Of a stretch of DNA of 64,000 bases, positions 28,853-37,278 are shown in pieces. The stretch spans positions 92,323 through 156,322 of the forward strand of contig SHBD01000002.1 in assembly GCA_004212735.1 (NCBI GenBank), in the 5' to 3' direction. Source of the DNA: SAR116 cluster bacterium (GTDB lineage Bacteria > Pseudomonadota > Alphaproteobacteria > Puniceispirillales > Puniceispirillaceae). Under the pieces are notes generated by a model. It had not been told where the DNA came from. It made no database searches and saw only the letters and a program-made list of their open reading frames with translations. A program made the translations under genes and the position numbers. Each line of letters begins with the position of its first letter. Position 1 is the first letter of the stretch.

Positions 28853-30037
28853 TCATGCCGGGCGCCGAAGATATGGCACAAGACAGACCAAGAGTAATGT
28901 CACGCCGGCGCCAAAGCTAAAGGGAAATTGTGACCCGCCAAGATCATAGAGCGGTCCGGCAACGCTCAGCCCTATAACCTGTCCGAGCGAGCCGAAACCT
29001 TGGATCATACCCAACGATCCTCCCCGCATGGTCTCGCCCGCAATCTTGCTGACGGCAGCGGTGATTGCCGGTGTTGAGAGAGCAAAGCCAAAACAGATGG
29101 CCGTTGTCCCAAGAAAAGTCTGCACCAAAGGATAGGCATTGCCGACAAATAGCCCCATGACAATCAACACGGTGACAATTTGACCAAGCGCCAGCAGGCT
29201 GGCGCCAATGAGGGTTGTTGTCACTTCGCCAAAGCGGGACACAACAGTTTTGATCAGCACTGCCTGCACGATAATGATGCAGACACCGATATAGGTGAAC
29301 AGCCACCCTGTCTCGATGGCACCAAAACCCAGATAGTCACGCAACACCAGAACAAAGGACGCCTCAACCTGAGCAAATGAGAGATTCAACGCCATCGAGG
29401 CGATTGCATACAGCGCCAGTGGCGAGGCCATCAATGCCCGCAGCCGAGAGACAGCCGTTCCAGCATCGCCAGGCTGTTCAGGTGTTAACCGGTCACGATC
29501 GACACCCTTGAGCCATGTGGTCATGAAAAGGGCGACAAAGGCAAAGCCTGCCGCCATCAAAAAGGGAACCTGATAGAGCGGGCCAGTGCCAAAATGGCTC
29601 AGCAAACCGCCAAGCGCCGGCCCGGCGACAAAGCCAACGCCAATAGCCGCACCCAGAAATCCCATATATTGCGCCCGCTTCTCAAGCGATGTGCGGTCGG
29701 TAATCATTGCCTGAATGACACCGGTGTTCCCAGATCCGATACCAGCCAGAATACGCGCCAGAAACAACTGCCAGAGCTCGTCCGACATGGCGAACCAGAA
29801 ATGCGCAACCCCGGTCAGGGCCAATGAGACGAAAAGCACACGCCGCCGGCCAATGTGGTCTGACAACCGGCCAAGGATGGGGTTGGCAACAAACATCGCA
29901 AGGGCAAAAGATGCCAGTAGCAGCGTCATCACACTGGCTGGCTGACCCATCGATTCCAGGATCGTGTAGGGAAGAACGGGAATCAGAGCGCCGACGCCGA
30001 CAAAATTGATACAGACAATCAACAATAAAACCGGCAT
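28853..30037 (-). CDS. MFS transporter, drug-efflux (TetA-like) type
   Basis: 394-residue major facilitator with 12 predicted helices. The loop 2-3 motif A is present as GRLSDHIGRRRVLF. The motif-C-like AGIGSGNTGVIQAMITD and GFLGAAIGVGFVAGPALGGLL are typical of the DHA1/TetA antiporter group. Substrate cannot be read from sequence. It is convergent with tldD and transcribed after gshA, 89 bp away on the same strand. Confidence 0.88.
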   Translation of the reverse strand: MPVLLLIVCINFVGVGALIPVLPYTILESMGQPASVMTLLLASFALAMFVANPILGRLSDHIGRRRVLFVSLALTGVAHFWFAMSDELWQLFLARILAGIGSGNTGVIQAMITDRTSLEKRAQYMGFLGAAIGVGFVAGPALGGLLSHFGTGPLYQVPFLMAAGFAFVALFMTTWLKGVDRDRLTPEQPGDAGTAVSRLRALMASPLALYAIASMALNLSFAQVEASFVLVLRDYLGFGAIETGWLFTYIGVCIIIVQAVLIKTVVSRFGEVTTTLIGASLLALGQIVTVLIVMGLFVGNAYPLVQTFLGTTAICFGFALSTPAITAAVSKIAGETMRGGSLGMIQGFGSLGQVIGLSVAGPLYDLGGSQFPFSFGAGVTLLLVCLVPYLRRPA

Positions 30038-30126
30038 TACAGCAGCCTACAAATTCCTGTCAGCAACGTCTAGCACCAATGACGGCCTAACCGGTAGAGT
30101 GAACACACTGACAGGCAATCTGCGCA

Positions 30127-31491
30127 TCAAAAGCTGTTGGCGTTAAAAATCTGGGAGACATCATTTTTCCACTCACCATGCAACGCATCCAACAACATCT
30201 CCGCTGGTGTCCTCTGATTGTCCAGACAGTCCCTGAGAGGCGACAGAAACCCGGACTCATCACCACCACCAAGGTCGAGAATGCCGCGTCGACGCAACCC
30301 CTTGTTTGAAATTGACACCAGACGTGTTGCGAGGTCGTAAACATCGTGGGACCCAAGCCTGCCACTGAAACCGTCCTTTGCGACAGACAGACGGGCTGCC
30401 ATCACGTCATCCGCCCGCAAATTGGACGCAAGGGAAGCCGCTTCCTCAAGCGCTTCGTCATCATAGAGCAACCCAACCCAGAAAGCCGGCAGAGCGCAGA
30501 TGTTTGCCCACATGCCGCTGTCAGCACCACGCATCTCAAGAAACTGTTTCAGCCTGACCTCGGGAAAGGCGGTTGTCATATGATCCTCAAAATCCGCCAT
30601 GGTTGGCATTTGCCCCTCAAAGCCAGCAAGTGTGCCTGCCATGAAGTCACGGAAGGAGCGCCCTGCTACATCGATGTAATCCTCGCCGCGATGGACGAAA
30701 TACATGGGCACATCGAGTATGTAATCGATCCATTGCTCGTAGCCAAAATGCGCGTCAAACACGCAAGCAGGAACACCGCATCTGGCGGCGTCGGTATCTG
30801 TCCACGCATGGGCCCGGGTCGACAGGAATGGTGATGCCTGCCCTTCTTTGAAAGGTGAATTGGCGAACAATGCAGTGGCAATAGGCTGTAGCGCAAGGGA
30901 TGTGCGGAATTTGCGCCGCATATCCACCTCGTCACTATAATCAAGATTGACCTGAACGGTGCAGGACCGCAGCATCATGTCAAGCCCGAGAGAACCAACC
31001 TTTGGCATGTGCGCGCTCATAATTTTGTAACGCCCCTTTGGCATGAACGAGATATCCTCGCGGCGGGCGGTGGGATGATAGCCAACGCCCAACATACCAA
31101 TGCCCAGGGGATCTGCCACATTTCGCATATGCCGCAAATGGCGTCCTGTCTCGGCACAGGTCTGATGCAGATTGGCCAATGGCGCGCCGGACAGTTCGAG
31201 TTGGCCACCGGGCTCAAGGGTAACCGAGCCTCCCTTACCATCCTTCAGTCCGATGATTTTGCCCTTTTCCAAAATTGGCGTGGCTGCTGATCCAAGCTCG
31301 ATCAACAAGTTGCTGAGCAATTGAGCCACCCCATCCGGCCCCTCATAGACGACCGGTTCCTTGGTATCGCAGCGATAGAGGAATTTTTCATGCTCGGTGC
31401 CGATTTTCCAGTCGGATTTCGGTGTCTCTCCATCCGCCACCCAGTCGATCATGGCCTGTTTGTCGGCGATCCGCATATTGTCGTCTGTCAT
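30127..31491 (-). CDS. gshA: Glutamate-cysteine ligase, GCS2 type
   Basis: First step of glutathione synthesis: ATP-dependent joining of glutamate and cysteine. The 454 residues match the plant/alphaproteobacterial GCS2 family. Visible features are KIGTEHEKFLYR near the N-terminus, GGQLELSGAPLANLHQT, GMLGVGYHPTARREDI, MLRSCTVQVNLDYSDE, and FLEMRGADSG. It begins 86 bp after rsmE. gshB is not in the window; a ChaC-type glutathione-degrading enzyme is at 57 kb. Confidence 0.94.
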   Translation of the reverse strand: MTDDNMRIADKQAMIDWVADGETPKSDWKIGTEHEKFLYRCDTKEPVVYEGPDGVAQLLSNLLIELGSAATPILEKGKIIGLKDGKGGSVTLEPGGQLELSGAPLANLHQTCAETGRHLRHMRNVADPLGIGMLGVGYHPTARREDISFMPKGRYKIMSAHMPKVGSLGLDMMLRSCTVQVNLDYSDEVDMRRKFRTSLALQPIATALFANSPFKEGQASPFLSTRAHAWTDTDAARCGVPACVFDAHFGYEQWIDYILDVPMYFVHRGEDYIDVAGRSFRDFMAGTLAGFEGQMPTMADFEDHMTTAFPEVRLKQFLEMRGADSGMWANICALPAFWVGLLYDDEALEEAASLASNLRADDVMAARLSVAKDGFSGRLGSHDVYDLATRLVSISNKGLRRRGILDLGGGDESGFLSPLRDCLDNQRTPAEMLLDALHGEWKNDVSQIFNANSF

Positions 31492-31576
31492 GAATGGGGT
31501 CCTGAGAGATTGTCCGTTTGAGTCGTCGCGCGCGAGAGTACAGCAGACAGGCCATTAATAGAAAAAATAAATGAAC

Positions 31577-32335
31577 TTACGTTATATTCGGCCAGTCACC
31601 ATAGACCGATTGAAAGCACGTCAGCGCTGCTATTGCCGCAGTATCTGCCCGCAATATGCGCGGACCCAGTGAAACTTTCAAACAGTTTTCGCGCTGGTCG
31701 AGGATGCTCCGCTCATTTTCGGAAAATCCACCCTCTGGACCAATCAGAATGGCCGCACGTTGCGGCTTGGGGTGCGCGGCAAAAACAGAAACTGCATTGA
31801 GGTCACCCTTGGCGGCGCTGGCCTCATCACACCAGATCAACAATCTGTCCTCCGGCACCGCATCCAGAACATCGCCCAACGGGGCAAAATCGCGAATTTC
31901 AGCAATATCAAGGCGTTCCGTCTGCTCAGCTGCCTCAATCGCGTTGGCTGCCAGCCGGTCATCATTCACCCGCGTCACCTGACAGAAATCGGTACGGGTC
32001 GGCCAGATCACACTCGTACCCATTTCCGATGCCTTCTGGGCGATGAAATCCAGCCGAGCTTTTTTCACCGGGGCGAACAGAAGCCACAAATCAGGGCTGG
32101 CCCGCTGAGGGCGGGTCTGCGCGATCACATCCAGAGAACAGCTGCGTCTGCCAAGGCTCTGTATCGTGGCTTGCCACTCGCCATCAACACCATTGAAAAG
32201 AGCCACCATATCTCCCGTCACAAGCCGCATCACGGATGCCAGATAATGCTGCTGGCCTTTGTCTGGAATGATAGACACTCCGGTCGCCAGATTGCCGGGA
32301 ACATAAAGCCGGGCTTTAAAAGCAGTCCTTGTCAT
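31577..32335 (-). CDS. rsmE: 16S rRNA m3U1498 methyltransferase
   Basis: SPOUT-class enzyme methylating U1498 of 16S rRNA. The 252 residues have an N-terminal PUA-like domain (KARLYVPGNL, HYLASVMRL) and a C-terminal knotted domain with AILIGPEGGFSENE and LGPRILRADTAAIAAL, which form the SAM site. It is on the same strand as gshA and divergent from ubiA. The rsmE-gshA pairing is common in alphaproteobacteria. Confidence 0.96.
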   Translation of the reverse strand: MTRTAFKARLYVPGNLATGVSIIPDKGQQHYLASVMRLVTGDMVALFNGVDGEWQATIQSLGRRSCSLDVIAQTRPQRASPDLWLLFAPVKKARLDFIAQKASEMGTSVIWPTRTDFCQVTRVNDDRLAANAIEAAEQTERLDIAEIRDFAPLGDVLDAVPEDRLLIWCDEASAAKGDLNAVSVFAAHPKPQRAAILIGPEGGFSENERSILDQRENCLKVSLGPRILRADTAAIAALTCFQSVYGDWPNIT

Positions 32336-32479
32336 GACGCATATCTACCCCGCCGCGCCAAAACTTTCAATCCATCAGCCTGTCTTCAGAGCCTGGCCAG
32401 AACTATCAAGTGATTTCCTTGTTATGCCGCCACATGGGGGAAATTGGACACAGCTTCATGGCTGCGGTATCTGTTGGCG

Positions 32480-33412
32480 ATGACCAGAGAACAAACAGAC
32501 AAACGCGCCGGCCACACTGACATTCAATTGATTGGATGGTGGCAAAAATTACCCCAGGCGTTGCATCCCTATCTCTTTCTGGCGCGATTCGACAGACCCA
32601 TTGGCTGGTGGCTTCTGCTGCTGCCTGCGTGGTGGATCATTCCCCTTGCCGCCGAGACCACACTTCAAATGGTGCAGATGATGACGCTGTTTCTGCTTGG
32701 CGCGATGACAATGCGAGGCGCCGGTTGCGTGGTTAACGACATGTGGGACCGGCGCATAGACCTGCGTGTGGAGCGGACCAGTGGTCGGCCACTCGCCTCT
32801 GGCACCGTTTCACTGCTCCAGGCATTGCTGTTTTTAGCATTCCTATGTCTGATTGGGCTTGGCATTCTTGTGCAACTGCCGCAGACAGCGATCATGGTTG
32901 GCGTTGCCTCGCTGCCATTGATCATCATCTATCCGCTCGCCAAACGCGTAACCTGGTGGCCGCAGGCGATATTGGGACTGACTTTTTCCTGGGGTGTTCC
33001 TCTCGGTTGGGCGGCAGTGACCGATCAATGGCCAACCCCCGAAATTTGGCTGATTTATGCCGGAAGCGTTGCCTGGGTCTTTGGCTATGACACGATCTAT
33101 GCAGTTCAGGATATGGCAGATGACAGACACGCCGGGGTGAAATCATCGGCTCTTGGTCTTGGTGACCGCCTGAATTTAGGGGTACACATTGCCTTTTGCC
33201 TTGCGATTGTGCTGATTTCTGCGGGCATCCAAGCGCATCAGGGACCCGGACTCTGGATGTTCGGTGTCGTTTTAATGGCGATACATCTGTTGCGCCAAGC
33301 ACGAATGGTTAGCCACGAAGACCCACACGGCGCGTTGGCATTGTTCAAATCCAACCGCAATGCGGGCCTGATCCTGACATTGTTTCTGATTATCGATAGG
33401 CTGTTCGGCTGA
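32480..33412 (+). CDS. ubiA: 4-hydroxybenzoate polyprenyltransferase
   Basis: Membrane enzyme attaching the isoprenoid tail to 4-hydroxybenzoate in ubiquinone synthesis. From the ATG at 32480 it has 310 residues. A TTG at 32444 would add 12. Two aspartate-rich motifs are clear: NDMWDRRIDLRVERTSGRPL and DMADDRHAGVKSSAL. ARFDRPIGWWLLLLPAWW at the start matches the family. It is divergent from rsmE; its stop is 12 bp from the stop of the convergent GGCT-like gene. Confidence 0.94.
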   Translation: MTREQTDKRAGHTDIQLIGWWQKLPQALHPYLFLARFDRPIGWWLLLLPAWWIIPLAAETTLQMVQMMTLFLLGAMTMRGAGCVVNDMWDRRIDLRVERTSGRPLASGTVSLLQALLFLAFLCLIGLGILVQLPQTAIMVGVASLPLIIIYPLAKRVTWWPQAILGLTFSWGVPLGWAAVTDQWPTPEIWLIYAGSVAWVFGYDTIYAVQDMADDRHAGVKSSALGLGDRLNLGVHIAFCLAIVLISAGIQAHQGPGLWMFGVVLMAIHLLRQARMVSHEDPHGALALFKSNRNAGLILTLFLIIDRLFG

Positions 33413-33424
33413 CGCTGTGCGGCG

Positions 33425-34228
33425 CTAGAGATAGGCATCAAGATCATCAAGGTGTATCTCGATGATTTGCCATGGCGCCTGCTCGGCGAACAGCATATGG
33501 GCAGACAATCGCTCAAGGATAAGGCGGCGTTCAGCCCTGTCAGCCTGCATGTCAGCGACAAATTCCTCGAGGCTGCGATGATCATCATGACCGGTGAGCT
33601 GGCGAACCAATGCGGCGGCTTCCGCCTGGCTCATTGTTTCAAAAATCCGTTCTTTTGCCGGAATCCGAGACAAGCCTGCCGGCTGTCCGGCACCAATATC
33701 GAGAACGCCACCGCGCGCGGCGTAGCCAAACACCGGCTGATATCCAGAAATGATCTCACCGCCAGCGTCTGGCACAGGAAGATGCGTAACCGTCCCGCCA
33801 TTGAAGCGAATATAGTCATAGGCAACACCAACAGCCTCAGTTCGGTGCATGATTTCAAGCTGCGCCTCGTCAAGCCAGGCAACATTCAGCCGCACCTCGC
33901 ACCCGGCAGCCGGAAAAGCGGTGCAGGGAACCGCCCCGTAATAGCCAAGCTGCGCGGCATGAACGATGTCACAATCATGCAGGACAGCAGGAGTGACAGG
34001 AATGATTGCATCATCACCAAACTTACGGCGGAGTTGCACCGGCGCACGGTTTGACCCAACAGACAGCACCGCTGTTCTGTCATAGAGAATAGCTGCATCA
34101 TCAAGGGAACGAAGCCGGCCATTGTCAAAAACGAACGCTGTGTCCGGTGCGTCATAGGGATAATTGACCGCCCGGTCAATTTCCGTTTGCGCAGGCAGAA
34201 AAAAGGTCTCGTCAAGCAAATCTGACAT
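33425..34228 (-). CDS. Uncharacterised protein, possibly GGCT-fold
   Basis: 267 residues and no named family that I can assign. The middle part reads AVLSVGSNRAPVQLRRKF, then VTPAVLHDCDIVHAAQ, GYYGAVPCTAFPAAGCEV, WLDEAQLEIMHRTE and VAYDYIRF. This order (a GSN loop after a strand, a hydrophobic strand, a G-x-V strand, then a conserved Glu before a Tyr) resembles the gamma-glutamylcyclotransferase/AIG2 fold. That is inference from pattern only. There is no signal or membrane segment. Its ATG overlaps the argC stop by one base (TAATG), so it is translated with argC. Confidence 0.6.
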   Translation of the reverse strand: MSDLLDETFFLPAQTEIDRAVNYPYDAPDTAFVFDNGRLRSLDDAAILYDRTAVLSVGSNRAPVQLRRKFGDDAIIPVTPAVLHDCDIVHAAQLGYYGAVPCTAFPAAGCEVRLNVAWLDEAQLEIMHRTEAVGVAYDYIRFNGGTVTHLPVPDAGGEIISGYQPVFGYAARGGVLDIGAGQPAGLSRIPAKERIFETMSQAEAAALVRQLTGHDDHRSLEEFVADMQADRAERRLILERLSAHMLFAEQAPWQIIEIHLDDLDAYL

Positions 34229-35184
34229 TACGCACCGCGGCTCAGGCCCATCGTCTCATCAAGCCCAAGGGCGATATTCATGTTCTGCACAGCGGCACCA
34301 GATGCCCCCTTGCCTAGATTATCGAGCCTCGCAAGCAACCAGAACTGGCTGTTATCTGGATTCGCAAAGACGGATAACTCCATATGGTCTGCGTTGACGA
34401 GACCATCCGCCGCCAACAGATTGTTAGCAAGCAACGCATCATCATTAGCCTTTGCAGCTGCCATGCGCACCAAACCCGGACCGTCAAAATGAGCGGCAAG
34501 GCAATCATGTAAATCCTGACCGGTGACAGATTTTGTCAACTGAGCCGAATGCAACGGCAGATTCACCAGCATGCCAGAATAGAAATCTGCAACTGCCGGC
34601 ATGAAAATGGGCGCATTGTCGAGCCCGGCATAGGCTAACATTTCAGGGAGATGTTTGTGCGCCAACGTCACACCATAACTGCCAAATACCGGCAGCGCGC
34701 CATCAGCCTGCTGTGCAATCATGCCATTGCCACCACCGCTGAAACCCGACACTGCCGGCACGCTCAGCAGCGCGTCGCGCGGCACGATACCGGCATCGAC
34801 CAACGGACGGGTCAGCGCCAGAAATCCGGTTGGGTAACAACCGGGGTTGCTGATCCGCGAGGCATCGGCGATTGCATCACGCTGTCCGGCAATCAATTCA
34901 GCAAATCCATAAACCCAATCAGCGTGTGTCCGATGCGCCGATGAAGCGTCGATCAGGCGCGCGTTTGTCTGCGCAGCCATGGCAGTTGCCTCACGCGCGG
35001 CGACATCTGGCAGGCACAGAATCGTCAAATCCGAAGCCGCCATCATCTGCTGGCGCGCTGCGTTATCCTTGCGCTCCTCATCGCTTAGAGCGCGCGCATC
35101 GACGCCCGGATGCCGCGCCAGCCTGTCAGCCACCTGCAATCCCGTTGTGCCTGCGGCGCCATCGATAAAAATGCTGTAAGTCAT
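34228..35184 (-). CDS. argC: N-acetyl-gamma-glutamyl-phosphate reductase, type 2
   Basis: Third step of arginine synthesis. From the ATG at 35184 (MTYSIFIDGAAGTTGLQVAD) it has 318 residues, the short type-2 form. Visible features are the nucleotide loop DGAAGTTGLQ, the catalytic cysteine in SNPGCYPTGFLAL, and VSGFSGGGNGMI. The frame extends 12 codons upstream, to 35220. It is divergent from pmbA and coupled to the downstream unknown gene. Confidence 0.95.
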   Translation of the reverse strand: MTYSIFIDGAAGTTGLQVADRLARHPGVDARALSDEERKDNAARQQMMAASDLTILCLPDVAAREATAMAAQTNARLIDASSAHRTHADWVYGFAELIAGQRDAIADASRISNPGCYPTGFLALTRPLVDAGIVPRDALLSVPAVSGFSGGGNGMIAQQADGALPVFGSYGVTLAHKHLPEMLAYAGLDNAPIFMPAVADFYSGMLVNLPLHSAQLTKSVTGQDLHDCLAAHFDGPGLVRMAAAKANDDALLANNLLAADGLVNADHMELSVFANPDNSQFWLLARLDNLGKGASGAAVQNMNIALGLDETMGLSRGA

Positions 35185-35281
35185 GGCCAAAGACATAAAC
35201 GCATTGGATGGTTCTTGCAAGGATGGCTATAGTGTCGCGCTGGTGGTTGAAATGATCAGCCTAGTACAATATGTGAGACGC

Positions 35282-36622
35282 ATGATGACACGCACAGAAC
35301 AATCACTTATCTCCGAACTCCTTGATGCTGCCAAAGCGGCGGGGGCTGATGGCGCCGATGCCATGCTGGCCCGCGGTGAAGGCACTTCGGTCGATCTGCG
35401 GCTTGGCAAAGTTGAGGCGAGCGAACGCTCTGAGGATTTTGACGCCGGGCTGCGGGTTTTTGTCGGCCAGCGCAACGCTTCCATTTCAACCAGCCAGCTC
35501 GACAGTGACAATATCAAATCGCTGGCAGAGCGCGCCGTAGCAATGGCAAAAATCGCACCCGAGGACCCTTATGCACGCCTCGCTCGCGCCGATGAGTTGG
35601 CCACCCAGATTCCCGAATTGGACATGTATGACGAACATGTGCCCACGGTTGATGATCTGACCCAGATGGCACGCGCCGCCGAGGAAGCGGCATTGTCGCA
35701 TGAGGGCATCACCAATTCGGAAGGCGGGTCAGCCAGCCATGGCGTTGCCAATATTCTGATCGCCACCAGCAATGGGTTTTCCGCAGACTATAAACGGTCA
35801 TCCAATGGCGTTTCGGCGATGGTAATCGCTGAACAGGACGGCAATATGGAACGCGATTATGATTACAGCGCAGCCGTTTTTGCGGCCGACATGGATAGCC
35901 CGGACTCGGTTGGCAACAGTGCCGCCACACGGACGCTGGCGCGTCTTGGCGCAACCAAACCGCCAACAGGACAGTTTCCGGTGGTTTATGACAAACGCGT
36001 ATCTGCCTCGCTTGTCGGCACCATGGCCGGCGCGATCAATGGCGCGGCCGTTGCCCGCGGTACCAGTTTTTTGAAAGACCGTATGGGCGAGCAGGTCGCC
36101 GCTTCCGGCCTGACATTTGTTGACGACCCGTTGCGTCCCCGGGGCATGGGATCACGTCTGTTCGATGGCGAGGGGCTCGCCGTAGAGCGCCGTGAAATGG
36201 TCAAGGACGGTGTTTTGCAGGGGTGGTTCCTTGACATCGCCTCAGCAACCAAACTTGGCTTGAGTTTAACCGGCAATGCCAGTCGCGGCCTTGGCGGACC
36301 ACCGTCTCCGTCGACAAGCAATTTCTATCTGGAAAATGGTGACATTTCATTTGATGAGCTGATCGGCGATATCAACGCCGGTTTTTTGGTGACCGAGATG
36401 ATGGGCAGTTCGGTTGATATGATCACCGGTGATTATAGCCGTGGTGCCGCCGGTTTCTGGATTGAAAAGGGCAAAATCGCGCATCCCGTGGCAGAGGCGA
36501 CAATCGCCGGCAATCTCAAAGATATGTTCATGGCGATAACCAGGGCCAATGATATCGATATGCGCAAAAGCACCGCCGCCCCGTCACTGCGCGTTGACGG
36601 CATGATGGTGGCAGGTTCATGA
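35282..36622 (+). CDS. pmbA: TldE/PmbA family protein
   Basis: Non-catalytic partner of TldD in the TldD/TldE metalloprotease. It has about 446 residues from tandem ATGs at 35282/35285. The frame is open back to 35183, but those codons overlap the argC start. It lacks HExxxH, as expected for TldE. Family segments include VDLRLGKVEASERSEDFDAGL, ARGTSFLKDRMGEQVA, FVDDPLRPRGMGSRLFDGEG and GNASRGLGGPPSPS. Its stop overlaps the following phosphatase ATG by 4 bp. Confidence 0.93.
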   Translation: MMTRTEQSLISELLDAAKAAGADGADAMLARGEGTSVDLRLGKVEASERSEDFDAGLRVFVGQRNASISTSQLDSDNIKSLAERAVAMAKIAPEDPYARLARADELATQIPELDMYDEHVPTVDDLTQMARAAEEAALSHEGITNSEGGSASHGVANILIATSNGFSADYKRSSNGVSAMVIAEQDGNMERDYDYSAAVFAADMDSPDSVGNSAATRTLARLGATKPPTGQFPVVYDKRVSASLVGTMAGAINGAAVARGTSFLKDRMGEQVAASGLTFVDDPLRPRGMGSRLFDGEGLAVERREMVKDGVLQGWFLDIASATKLGLSLTGNASRGLGGPPSPSTSNFYLENGDISFDELIGDINAGFLVTEMMGSSVDMITGDYSRGAAGFWIEKGKIAHPVAEATIAGNLKDMFMAITRANDIDMRKSTAAPSLRVDGMMVAGS

Positions 36623-37278
36623 GCTTTATCGCACCGGCTGTCGCTCGCCGCGGTGTTGTTGATTGGGCCGAATTGATCTTCAAGGACCACGGGTTCCTGA
36701 GGCTTTATTGGCATAACGAACATGAAATTGCTCCGGGCATGTGGCGGTGCAATCAGCCAAGTCCGGGGCGCATCAGGATAGCAGCCGACCGGGGCATAAA
36801 GACGATTATCAATCTGCGGGGCCCACGCGCAGATGGCGGCTGGAGGCTTGAGGCCGAAGCCTGTGCCACATATGGCCTTACCCTCATGGATTTCACCGCA
36901 CGCTCGCGCGCCGCACCGGACAAGCAGATGCTTCACGCCGCAGAGGCGCTGTTTACCGAGATGAAACTGCCAGCGATGATGCATTGCAAATCAGGTGCCG
37001 ACCGGGCCGGATTAATGGCCGCATTATATCTGCTGATCGTTGAGAAGCGCCCAGCGCGCGAGGCGGCGAAACAGCTTGCGTGGAAGTACGGCCACGTCAA
37101 ACAGGCAAAGACCGGGCTATTGGATGCATTTTTTGCAGCCTATTTCCCCTATGAAGACCGGGGCATGGCGTTTTTTGACTGGGTCGATGAAATCTATGAC
37201 CCCGATGCGATCACCCGTGACTTCAAGGCGAAGGGGTGGGCCGTCCGCCTGACCGACAGCATTCTTCATCGTGAGTGA
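36619..37278 (+). CDS. Protein tyrosine/dual-specificity phosphatase-like protein
   Basis: 219 residues with the Cx5R phosphatase signature MHCKSGADRAGLMAAL (Cys near 118). IKTIINLRGPRADGGWRLE upstream is typical of the PTP-like/DSP3 group. No secretion signal is obvious. It is translationally coupled to pmbA (4-bp overlap) and ends directly against the msbA-like stop on the other strand, with zero spacing. The natural substrate (phosphoprotein, phosphoinositide-like or envelope phosphate) is unknown. Confidence 0.85.
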   Translation: MSFIAPAVARRGVVDWAELIFKDHGFLRLYWHNEHEIAPGMWRCNQPSPGRIRIAADRGIKTIINLRGPRADGGWRLEAEACATYGLTLMDFTARSRAAPDKQMLHAAEALFTEMKLPAMMHCKSGADRAGLMAALYLLIVEKRPAREAAKQLAWKYGHVKQAKTGLLDAFFAAYFPYEDRGMAFFDWVDEIYDPDAITRDFKAKGWAVRLTDSILHRE

